A stretch of DNA of 64,000 nt, from positions 123,834,715-123,898,714 of the forward strand of contig NC_079490.1 of assembly GCF_020520425.1 (NCBI RefSeq). Direction: 5' to 3'. The notes beneath the pieces were generated by a model, which was not told the origin of the DNA, made no database searches, and saw only the letters and a program-made list of their open reading frames with translations. Position 1 is the first letter of the stretch, and every line of letters begins with the position of its first letter. The stretch is from Spinacia oleracea (lineage: Eukaryota > Streptophyta > Magnoliopsida > Caryophyllales > Amaranthaceae). Position numbers and translations under genes: made by a program. Shown one piece after another: positions 55,287-64,000 of the stretch.

Positions 55287-57320
55287 TCAGATTTCAAGGG
55301 CAGTTTCTTGTGAAGCAAAGTTGTTTGGATTAGGAGAGTGTTTTGAATTTGGAATTGAAGAGTAGGAGGAAATTGAAGTATTATTGAAATTAGCAATCAT
55401 TACATCGAGAGCTTTAACTTGACGTTCGGCCTTTAGAGGCTCTTGATTGTTGCAAGACGCTAGCCCTAGACTCTTAGACTCATCACTAGACTCGGATCCA
55501 GACTCATCCTCCGTCTCGGACTCGCTCATTATAGATCCTTCGCCTACAGTAATCTTGAACATCTTGCCATTTGGAGCAGTGATCTTGAGGGACTTCCTCC
55601 AACCATTAACCATCTTCTCACTGGGAGTAATAAGCTTAGACGGGTCAAAATCTTCGATTTGAGTGATCATTTGAACCATAGTATCTGAAGAAATGATTGG
55701 TGTTACTTCTTGGCCGAACAAAAGACCAAATGTTGATGAATCAAGGCATTCAGGGGTAACCTTGTTTTGTATCGGAGGGGCATCCTCGAGGAAGTGACAG
55801 TCTTGAAAGATCTCGAATCCAAGGTAGAGGACCCCTTTTGTAGTATCATAGAAAGACTCTGGAAAATCAAAGTACAGGTCATCCTTTGCGTCTTTTATGA
55901 ATTGCCCGTTGAGTGTGCGCTAATGAGGAGGTATTTTGAATTGGTCATTACCAGCTCGACGGGCTCTTAGCTTAGCTTCTTGTTGCTTGTTGTCATGCTT
56001 AGTTGGTTTGAACCCCAGGCCACTACAGTTAGTCTGACCATGGGTCTTGAAAGGATATTCGGTAGGCGGCGGCAGAGTAGTGCCCAAGAGGCGCCTGTGC
56101 TTGATCATTATATGCCTTGCCATGGGATTCATTTTGGATTCGATAGCTCCTACTTCACCACTAAACCCCCAAAGGTCTTCATCATTGTCATCATGTTCTA
56201 TCAATATCAGAGCCTTGTCGGCTATCCTGGTTTTTGGATGGGATGCATTTAGAGTAATGATATTTCCTTGAACCTCCATCCGGAATTTCTAGTGGAGTGA
56301 GGATGGCACAGGTTTGAGGTCATGGATCCAAGGTCCCCCCAAAAGGAGATTGAAACTTGCTTTGATGTTGAGCACTTGAAAGCTCACCTTGCGCTCAATT
56401 GGGCCTGTTCGGAGTAGAAGGGCGAGAGTCCCCATTGCTTCCCGACGATTGTTGTCATAGGCACGAACACCTTGGGAAGAGCTAGAAAAGTCACTAGGAG
56501 TGAAGCCCAAGTTTTCAGCAGTGCGGAGAGGACATACATTGATGGCTGGCCCATTATCCACTAGAGTCATGGGGATGATTTTGTCTTTGTATTCAACAGT
56601 CTGATAGAGCGCCTTGTGATGGCTTGCCCCCTCGGGTGGGAGGTCTTCATTTGCAAAGGTAATTCCTTCCTCTAGATTTGTTAGTAACTCGACCAACTCG
56701 TCAGGAGTGACTTCCGGGGTGACATTCAACCTGACAAGAGCATTGATTAGAGCAGTGCGATGCTCCACAGAGGAAGCAATGAGTTGCCAAATATTAACCT
56801 CTGCCTTTGTACGCTTCAATTGTTTGATCAACGGATTTTCCTCGGTAGGTAGAGGGGCATTAGTTGTCGGTGTTGTTCTGTTGACTGGCTCTTGAATTCG
56901 ACCGAATCGAGTCATGACCTGAACACTGTTCTCTGCCTTAGTGTCCAAGTACGAATCGGCATTCACAATTTCCTGATATTCATCGTCAGAGATGTTCTAA
57001 ATAGGAGGGTCCTGGTATATGTATTCATCTTCGCTGGCTAATATCCCACAAATGTCTTCTTGACGTAATCCGGTAACCAACCCTGACTCCGAATTTTCAT
57101 CTGGTTGCACAAGGTAGGGCACAGTCCTCTAGTTATGAAGGATTTCCTCTACCTCGAAAGGACCCACAGCATGGGAAAGAGTTTCCTGATTGTCTTCGAG
57201 AACCCTTATGCGAGCCTCAGCTTCTTCAACACGGTTATAGATCTCAACAATAGCCGATGCAAGTGAGGTCATCTTGAATTGTATTTTGAGGGAATGAGTA
57301 CTAGCACCTATTTGACACAT
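55287..57320 (-). pseudogene. Gypsy-B Gag start, protease and linker
   Basis: Gag begins at about 57275 or 57320 with a coiled-coil-like N terminus ('AIVEIYNRVEEAEARIRVLED') but the Gag core is missing, so a deletion of the middle is likely. The protease region (56289-56966) has 'IPMTLVDNGPAINVCPLRTAEN' style sequence, where DNG is the active-site motif of Tat-type proteases, and 'LLLGGPWIHDL'. The frame continues after stops through 55920-56279 and 55287-55721 (acidic 'SESETEDESGSES' linker). All segments share one frame. Confidence 0.85.
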
Positions 57321-58087
57321 GACTTGGATTTAGAAATTGAACTACCCGACACGTGGTATGACATTCATGCAATGAATGAGACCTGGACTTGACTCTAAGT
57401 GCCACTCCGAAGACTCGGGATTTTTGATATTTGAACTTGTATTGGGATTTGCGACCCATTGGAAATATTTCAAAGGAATTTCAACCTATTTGAATTTGTA
57501 TAAGAATTTGTAATTGTATCTGGACTTACAACCCGTTGGAAATATTTTTCAAAGGAGCTTCATTCTTTTGTCGAGTCTTCCTTCTTGTATTATCTCAAGG
57601 GAATTTCAACCCAGTTATAGAACTTGGAATATTTTACGGGAATTTGAACCCTGTTATAGAACTTGGAATGTTTGTTCTGGGATTTGCAACCCATTGGAAC
57701 TATTTCTAGGGAGTTTCAACCCATTGGATTTGGAATTGGGTTTTGTATTATTTCAAGGGGATTTCAACCCAAAATAGGACTTGGAATATTTCAGGGGAAT
57801 TTCAACCCAATAGAAATGTAGGAATTGAACTTGCATTATTTCAAGGGACTTTCAACCCGGGAAGAGAGTTCGGATTCGGGTTTGTATTATTTTAGGGGAT
57901 TTTCAACCCAATAGGATTTGCATGAGGTTTGGATTATTTCAAGGGATTTTTAACCCGTCAATGGAACTTGGAATATTTTAGGGGACTTTCAACCCATTGG
58001 AATTTGGAATGGGGAAAATAGAATTTGTATTATTTCTAGGGAATTTCAACCGATAATCGGATTCAGACTATTTTAGGGGAATTTCAA
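57321..58087 (-). other. Gypsy-B leader, gag-proximal part
   Basis: Starts with 'acccgacacgtggtatgac' sequence matching 48455-48490 of Gypsy-A, then repeats of 'TTTCAACCCATTGG' type. It ends exactly where CACTAGTAG begins. Confidence 0.75.
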
Positions 58088-58494
58088 CACTAGTAGAACA
58101 AAACCCTGTTGCAGCCCCCTTGTTGCAGCGTAAATGTATTAATACGCTTCAACAACCAGGAGGTCAACGCGGGTCAAACCCTGTAAAGGGTTGTTGCAGC
58201 GTACAAATTAATTGCCCCCTACAAAAAAGTTTTTTGCAGCGTATAGAGTAAAAGCCCCCTGCGATAGCCCTTTTATTTTACAGCGTACAGGTAAAAGCCC
58301 CCTGCAATAACATGTAATTTTTTTTCGCTGCAAAGTTAAATAAGACAAACATTTCGTCTCAAACCTCAGGACCAAATTCGAGCACTCAGTACTCCCTCTT
58401 CTTCCCTCAGCTTTCCCTGCGTGAAGCCATTTTCATCGCCCGTCGCTGGTGGTACTTACTGAGTGTAGCCATTTTCATCTTCACTCTGAACGAA

Positions 58495-58983
58495 ATGAAA
58501 ATCCTCCAAACCTCTCACTTCCTCCCACTTTCTCTCCTCCCTAAAACCCCTCTTAAACCCCCAATTCCCATTTTCCATAACCCTAATTTCCACCCCGATT
58601 TCTCTCTTCTATCTTCTTCCTATCCCCTTCTCTCAATTCCCCCCAAATCCTACGCTTCTGATGAATACGCGGTCAACGAGACATTCCTCGAGCAATTCCG
58701 CCCAAAAGACAACGAAACCTAGGAAGAAGCCCAAAAGTGGAACTGGGTCGAACGAGGTTGAGCGCCATGGGAGGAGATTTTCTCTTCTGAGGCAGATTTC
58801 GCCAGAAAATCGCTCAATGAGGGGGAGGAAGTAGCATTGAAGAAGCCGGACACGATTGAGGCATTCAAGATGCTGAAACCTAGTTATAGGAAGAAGAAGA
58901 TGGAGGAGATGGGGTTGACTGAGGATGAGTATTATGCTAAACAGTTTGATATTAAGGGTGAGATTCTGGAAAAAAACACCTAA
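58495..58983 (+). pseudogene. Captured PTAC10-like gene start (plastid S1-domain protein)
   Basis: The ATG at 58495 opens a Ser/Pro-rich transit-peptide-like N terminus, then 'DEYAVNETFLEQFRPKD', 'EEAQKWNWVERG', 'APWEEIFSSEADFARKSLNEG', 'AFKMLKPSYRKKKMEEMGLTE' and 'DEYYAKQFDIKGEI'. I recognise this as the region before the S1 domain of PTAC10 (plastid transcriptionally active 10, part of the plastid RNA polymerase complex). Two stops lie in frame: TAG at 58720 and TGA at 58759, the latter replacing the Trp of 'ERGWAP'. The S1 domain does not follow. The name rests on recall of the family and should be confirmed by search. Confidence 0.65.
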
Positions 58984-58989
58984 TTTCAC

Positions 58990-61720
58990 TCTATGTTGAT
59001 GCTCTTCTTCAATGGAATCAGGTCCTTTCTATCTCTCTCTTATTCAACCGTTTAATTTAATGCTGATTTTTTATTTTTGTCTGTTGAATTTCATTTATTG
59101 AATTTTTTTTGTTGAATTTAATTGATTAAATTGTGTTTTTTGGGGGGTTACAGAAGATGAATTTGACTGAAGATGAATTTGACTGCTGTTACGGATTGAT
59201 TGAATTGCTGTTGAATTTAATTGATGAATTTTAGTAGGAATTAGTCAGTCTAATTCACATGATTTTGGCTCTCTATTGTGTTACTTTTGGTAATTAGAGC
59301 CCTAACATACATCCCTTCTTAATGCATTTGTAAGTGTCTTTAGTCAAAAGTTGATTGTTTTTTTAGAATTTTAGATTGTTGCGTTCTGATCATGGTAGAG
59401 TGTAGACCAATTAAGCAGGAATCTAGTATTCTAGTCCCCTGCAATAGGGTTATTTTTTCAGTTTTCCAGACCAAGTGACGTTCTTGGGGGACATGAATAG
59501 AAATTATGTGATGAAATATTTTAGTTTTAAAACTGAAGAATCTTGCCATTTTTGGAATTATCAGTATAAGCTATAACCAATTTGAGAATGCTGGATTGCT
59601 GATATTAACAGTGAAATCTCATGGTCATATCTATGTGGTCTTTAGCTGAAAAAATTCCATCTTGAACTTAACTATCATGTTTATGGCTTACAATATATCC
59701 TCTACCGGTTGCTTTACCGAATTCTAGAGTTTTTATATAAAATCTGTTCTGAGAAATGGTCTTCTACTGAATACAAGTTGTAGTGTTGATGTGCATTGCT
59801 ATTTACTCCTATTTTTTAACTTTATTATCATGTGCTACAAAGCCTACAACTTTCCTAGGGGATTGAGGAGGGGTCCTTCTAGTTTGTGTTGAGGGAGGGG
59901 GGGGTGGGGAGTTGATGTTGGAAAGAGGCCAAAAACTAGATTATGCTCAACTTCCCCCATGCTTTGGTAGTTGGATTCATCCTTTGCTGCATCTATATGC
60001 CTCTTAACTTCGGGTTTAATATGATGAAGATCCATAGCTATTCCTCGAAAAGGAAGTTGGCTTGCCGTTGAGTATTTTGGAATATAGACTAATTGATCAG
60101 GAGTATAGTATTCTAGTTCCATTGCAATAGGGTTTTTTTCCTCAACTTTTCCAGAGCAAGATGATGGGGTCTGTTGAATACATTAGCATTGTATTCCTTT
60201 TCACTTTGTTACTTGATATTTTAAGTATGTAAATTGGTACAAGTATATTTATCACCATTTGTTGGGACATGAAGTCGAGATGCAGGTGGTTCGAAATACT
60301 TTGCCTCGTCAATTTTCGTCAATCCAGGTCTTCCAGAGTTGAATGCATCTCAGGTATTTATTCTTGTGTTTAACATTGTTCTTGTAGGCTCATGTTTTTT
60401 TCTCTGTGGGGTTTGTGGTAGTATGTTCCCTCCATTCATTTCCCGTTGAACCTCCTTCCTCATTCATCGAAGTTCATCTGAACTACAAGCTGGTTAAATG
60501 TATTCTGTTTCAGATGTTATATTCTACTTCAAATGTTAATTCTGTTTCTGTAAGCGGAATATAACATCTGAAACAGAATACAATGAAAATACGGAGTACT
60601 AACTTATGTGGTATACTACTCTTAATAATAACCTTCTCTATTACATCTAGTGTGTATATTATGTGGTTTGTTAATTGTTTCTAATTTACTTTGGATTTTG
60701 ATTTCTAGCTACAATAATCAGGCAATTATGGAGGTTGATATGTGTTGGTGATCGAGCACATTGTTGAGATGATACCAACTTGGTAGACTTTTCTTGATGG
60801 AAAAAAGCTAGAAGTACTCCATTATTTTATTTTCATTTCCCTACAATTCTTTACTGACTTTTTTGAGCATAAGGGTGTTTGGAAAAAGTTTCTACATATT
60901 TCTTTATATTTTTTTTTTCCTATTCTGTTGGGTTAGAGAAGTTATACATGCAAAGCTAAAATTACGGTTTGAACTCAAGTGAATTGGAAGGATTTCCATG
61001 CTTCATATACAGTCCCCGTTGCTTAAAAGTGAAACCTTGAATGGTATTCGGAGACACAATACTTGAATTGATGACCTGAATTCTGTTAACGTACACAACA
61101 GCCAATTGCTAATGTGCCGTAATTGCAAGATATTACTCAGGGTTCTGATATTCTGAATTTTTTATCAGCACGGATTACTAGCTAGCTTTCAAGGATTGTT
61201 CAATCCTCCCTCACTGCCTGTGAACAAGTTTGGAGAAGCTTGTTTGTGATACTGCTCAAGTACTGCTCTATTTCGGATGTTGAACAAATCATCTATGTTT
61301 CTGAAATGACGCACTGCTAAATTAAGGTTTTTCTTCTTAACTATACCACTTCAAAGCACTATTTCTAATGCTTTCGTGTCCTGTTTCTGCTTATTGTGTT
61401 GTTCAAATAAAGGCGAGATTTCTTTTCAGAGTTTCTGATTCAAGAACATTCTAGCACTTATTCTCAAACACCTAATACAGCTTAAGATTTAGAAATGTTT
61501 CACGGTAATACATCTGAGCTTAATAGAAGTATCAACATAATTAAGAGACTATATTCTGAAAAAGATAGTTTCTCTTATGTTATGATCCTGTGTACGTACT
61601 GCTCATAAGCGCTATTTATAGAAGAACAAAAAAGTGAAAAACAATATGAAGCTATTAAAGTGAAGTACATAACTGAAACATATGAGCTAATTAATCTTAT
61701 ACTTCAGGCCACCTAAGAAC
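58990..61720 (+). other. Interior of the CACTA-like element: intron-like sequence and one exon-like piece
   Basis: Mostly AT-rich sequence with no long frame. At 60286-60354 a segment bordered by GATGCAG and CTCAG|GTATTT translates 'GGSKYFASSIFVNPGLPELNASQ', which looks like a captured internal exon; I do not recognise the source. A perfect 24-bp inverted repeat lies at 60501-60580. A G-run occurs at 59882-59900. Confidence 0.4.
60501..60580. repeat. Perfect 24-bp inverted repeat with 32-base loop
   Basis: TATTCTGTTTCAGATGTTAT (then ATTC) at 60501-60524 is matched exactly by its reverse complement at 60557-60580. It could fold as a long hairpin, or be a small palindromic insertion (MITE-like); no clear target duplication was found. 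Confidence 0.85.
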
Positions 61721-61724
61721 CTAA

Positions 61725-62895
61725 GGACTTTCGTTCCCAATTTTAAACTAAATAACCTAAGGAATCATTTCAAACTTATTACATGATTAATATGTTTAGT
61801 TTTAAGTTTTCAATACTTGTTCCAATATATTTATGCACATTTATGGATCATTGGATCGTTATAGGTCATATTTAGGCTAAAATGACATTTTTGCTTCCAA
61901 CTTTGAACTAACAAACTTAAGAACTCATTTCAAACTTACTACATGATTAATATGATTAGTTTTAACTCTACAAGACTCAATCCAATCTATTTATGCACAT
62001 TTGAGACTTCTTTGGCCATTATAGGTCATATTTAGGCTAAAATGACATTTTCGCTCCCAATTTTGAACTAATGAACCTAAGGACTAACTTCCAACTTATC
62101 ACATAATTAATATGATTATTTTAAGTTTTCAAGACTCAATCCAATCGATTTATGCACATTTGAGACCTATTTTGGTCGTTTTAGGTCATATTTAGGCTAA
62201 AATGAGGCATTTACGCTCCCAACTTTGAACTAACGAACCTAAGAACTCATTTAAAACTTACTACATGATTCATATGATTAGTTTTAACTTTCCAAGACTC
62301 AATCCAATCTATTTATGCACATTTGAGACTTGTTTGGCCATTATAGGTCATATTTAGGCTAAAATGACATTTTCGCTACCAACTTTGAACTAATGAACCT
62401 AAAAACTAGCTTCAAACATTAATACAAGATTCATATGTTTATTTTAACGTTCCAAGACTTAATCCAATCTATTTATGCACATTCGAGACTTATTTGGCCG
62501 TTATAGGTCATATTTAGGCTAAAATGACATTTTCGCTCCCAACTTTGAACTAACGAACCTAAAAACTCATTTCAAACTTACTACATGATTCATATGATTA
62601 TTTTTTAACTTTTCAAGACTCAATCCCATCTATTTATGCACATTTGATACATGTTTGGCCGTTATAGGTTATATTTAGTCTTAAATGACATTTTCGCTCA
62701 CAACTTTGAACTAACGAACCTAAGAACTCATTTCAAACTTTAATACATGATTCATATGATTAGTTTTAACTTTCCAAGACTTAATCCAATCTATTTATGC
62801 ACATTCGAGACTTCTTTGGCCGTTATAGGTCATATTTAGGCTAAAATGACATTTTCGTTACCAACTTTGAACTTACGAACCTAAAAACTCATTTC
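61725..62895. repeat. Satellite-like tandem array, about 160-bp unit, seven copies
   Basis: The word TTTAGGCTAAAATGAC (or a close variant) recurs at 61871, 62031, 62191, 62353, 62513, 62674 and 62835, giving spacings of 160, 160, 162, 160, 161 and 161. Each unit also contains 'CAACTTTGAACTAACGAACC', 'TACATGATTCATATGATTAG' and 'CAATCTATTTATGCACAT'. The last copy runs straight into the resumed Gypsy-B leader. Confidence 0.92.
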
Positions 62896-62902
62896 AACTT
62901 TG

Positions 62903-64000
62903 CAACCCATTGTAGAATTTGGAAATTGGACTTGTATTATTTCAATGGATTTTCAACCCATTGGAATTTGGACTATTTTAGGGGAATTTCAACCCATTAT
63001 AGAATTTGGAAATTGGACTTGTATTATTTCAAGGGATTTTCGACCCATTGGAAATGTTTTTTGAATTTTGTATTCGGGAGCAATGGAAGGTAAGAGTTTT
63101 TGTAGTTTGAAAGTGAATTGGAAGTTCGAATTTGATTCGTAATTTGAATTTGGAAATGGAAAAGAGGCATTTTGTATAGAATATGAGGCCTTGGATTTAA
63201 AAATTCCGGCATTACGCCGACATGGATTTGAGGCAATGGATTTGGAACTCTTGATTTTTTGAAGAGGGGATTTGAATAAGGACTTAAAAGTTGAAAGTCC
63301 GGCATTATGCCGCCGTGGACCTAGAATTTTGAGGTGTTGGTCATAGAATGGGGAAATTCAACATTACGCCATCATGTATTTGGAAATTGAAAATTTTGAA
63401 TATAGCACCTGAAATTTGAAAGATTGAATTTAGAAATTCGAACTTGAAGTTTGAAAGGTTGAATTGAAAAGTCGGCATTATGCCACCATGAGTTTGGACA
63501 TTTAAACTTGAGGTTTTGAGGTTGGAATAGGAGGTTTGAGTATTTGAATTGAGAAATCTGGCATTATGACGTCGTTGGATTGAATTTTAAATTTGGAACA
63601 TGAAATTTGGACTAGAAAATCCGGCATTACGACGCCGTTGAGTTTAATTTTTAATTTTGGAATTGGAATTTTGGACTAGAAAATCCGGCATTACGACGCC
63701 GTTGAATCGACTTTTAAATTTTGGAATTGGAATTTGGACTAGAAAATCCAGCATTACGACGCCGTTGGATTTGAGATTTGAATTTTGGAATTGGAATTTC
63801 GAACTAGAAAATCCGGCATTACGACGCCGTTGGATTGACTTTTGAATTTGGCATTTGTGCGTGAGGCGTGTTTAAGGGTTTTGAATCGAATGGAGTGGCA
63901 CTCCTAAAAGACTTTAAATCGGCGATTTTAGATGCATGAAGTTTGAATGATACTCCTAGGGGTTTGGTTTCCTGGTTGGAGGCTAATGGTTTTGGCAAAC
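62903..64000 (-). other. Gypsy-B leader, LTR-proximal part
   Basis: Matches 49,000-50,480 of the Gypsy-A leader in order: 'TTTCAACCC' repeats, 'GGCATTACGCC' units, then an array of about 57-62 bp units (63590-63845) and the unit 'gtgcgtgaggcgtgtttaagggttttgaatcgaatggagtggcactcctaaaag' (63855-63908). It runs off the window end; the primer site and 5' LTR are expected within the next few kilobases. Confidence 0.8.
63590..63845. repeat. Tandem array of about 60-bp units in the Gypsy-B leader
   Basis: Four to five copies of 'ACTAGAAAATCCGGCATTAC' plus 'GACGCCGTTG' units, the counterpart of the eight-copy array in Gypsy-A (49840-50310). Copy number therefore differs between the two elements. Confidence 0.85.

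Larger units (their letters stand above)
58088..62902 (+). mobile_element. CACTA-like element with captured gene parts (right end not seen)
   Basis: The left end reads CACTAGTAGAACAAAACCC and is followed by repeating 'TTGCAGCGTA' and 'AAGCCCCCTGCAA' words (58110-58320), the usual subterminal motifs of such elements. It interrupts the Gypsy-B leader, which resumes by 62903 at 'CAACCCATTG'. CAA precedes the left end (58085-58087) and also starts the resumed leader, which would fit a 3-bp target duplication, but CAA is part of the common host word TTTCAACCC. No inverted CTACTAGTG is present on the right, so that end is deleted or rearranged. No transposase gene is seen, hence non-autonomous. Confidence 0.6.
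53433..64000 (-). mobile_element. Gypsy-B: older Tat-type Gypsy, 5' LTR and 3' half outside the window
   Basis: Minus-strand order seen: leader (62903-64000 and 57321-58087, split by a CACTA-like insertion), Gag start (57129-57320), protease and linker (55287-56966), RT and RNase H (54022-55100), second RNase H (53510-53960), then cut at 53432 by Gypsy-A. It matches Gypsy-A in gene order and in parts of RT at high protein identity, but its Gag-protease is of another subtype. Gag through RT share one frame with scattered stops. The rest (integrase, 3' LTR) should lie left of the window. Confidence 0.85.

Noticed and set aside
61725..62895. Possible CRISPR array or gene family
   Set aside because: Whole 160-bp units are repeated with diverged copies; satellite-type tandem repeat.
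62899..62905. Right terminal repeat and firm CAA target duplication of the second CACTA-like element
   Set aside because: No CTACTAGTG-like end is present, and CAA is part of a word repeated throughout the host leader.
1..64000. tRNA, rRNA, riboswitch or bacterial-type operon
   Set aside because: None recognised on either strand; the whole window is explained by plant mobile elements and their cargo.

Overview
The window is nuclear DNA of a flowering plant, almost certainly a repeat-rich, transposon-filled region. Evidence: Ty1/Copia and Ty3/Gypsy (Tat-type, with two RNase H domains) polyproteins, a very large CACTA (En/Spm) element with a 12-exon second gene, LINE-1 and SINE copies, a Helitron, and captured fragments of typical plant genes (a NETWORKED/NET1-like actin-binding exon and a PTAC10-like plastid gene). 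The style of the Copia LTR (arrays of CGGAAACGGAAATATT) and the GGCGCC-rich Gypsy LTRs reminds me of the Amaranthaceae/Chenopodiaceae (spinach, beet); that is recall, not proof. I see no intact host gene, no tRNA or rRNA gene and no prokaryotic system.

Layout, left to right. 1-6544: a plus-strand Copia element (Copia-1) with an unbroken 1,321-codon gag-pol frame and a 1.4-kb 3' LTR; its 5' LTR is left of the window. 6545-7473: the start of a minus-strand Gypsy LTR (Gypsy-C) that Copia-1 interrupts. 7474-13328: a decayed minus-strand Copia (Copia-2), cut by Gypsy-C. 13329-17136: leader, primer-binding site and 5' LTR of another minus-strand Gypsy (Gypsy-D). 17137-18491: an intron-containing plant-mobile-domain-like pseudogene on the plus strand with its own TATA box. 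18492-42524: a 24.0-kb CACTA element with terminal repeats and a TGT target duplication. Inside its transposase gene lies a 9.1-kb non-autonomous Helitron (21170-30281), which carries a NET1-like exon and is itself interrupted by a decayed 5-kb LINE. 42525-53432: a minus-strand Tat-type Gypsy (Gypsy-A) with integrase, RNase H, RT, protease, gag, a 2.9-kb repeat-rich leader and a 2.2-kb 5' LTR. 53433-64000: a second, older Tat-type Gypsy (Gypsy-B), interrupted by Gypsy-A at 53432 and, in its leader, by a CACTA-like element (58088 to about 62902) that carries a PTAC10-like pseudogene and a 160-bp satellite array.

Taken together the junctions describe a nest about six layers deep: Gypsy-B holds Gypsy-A, which holds Gypsy-D, which holds Copia-2, which holds Gypsy-C, which holds Copia-1. 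A separate branch, CACTA holding a Helitron holding a LINE, also sits in Gypsy-A. Only the right-hand side of the main nest is visible, so the order of elements to the left of the window is a testable prediction. Copia-1 looks youngest (open frame); all other polyproteins carry stops or frameshifts. The best-supported discovery is the Helitron, whose removal at its A|T insertion point exactly rejoins the CACTA transposase reading frame.
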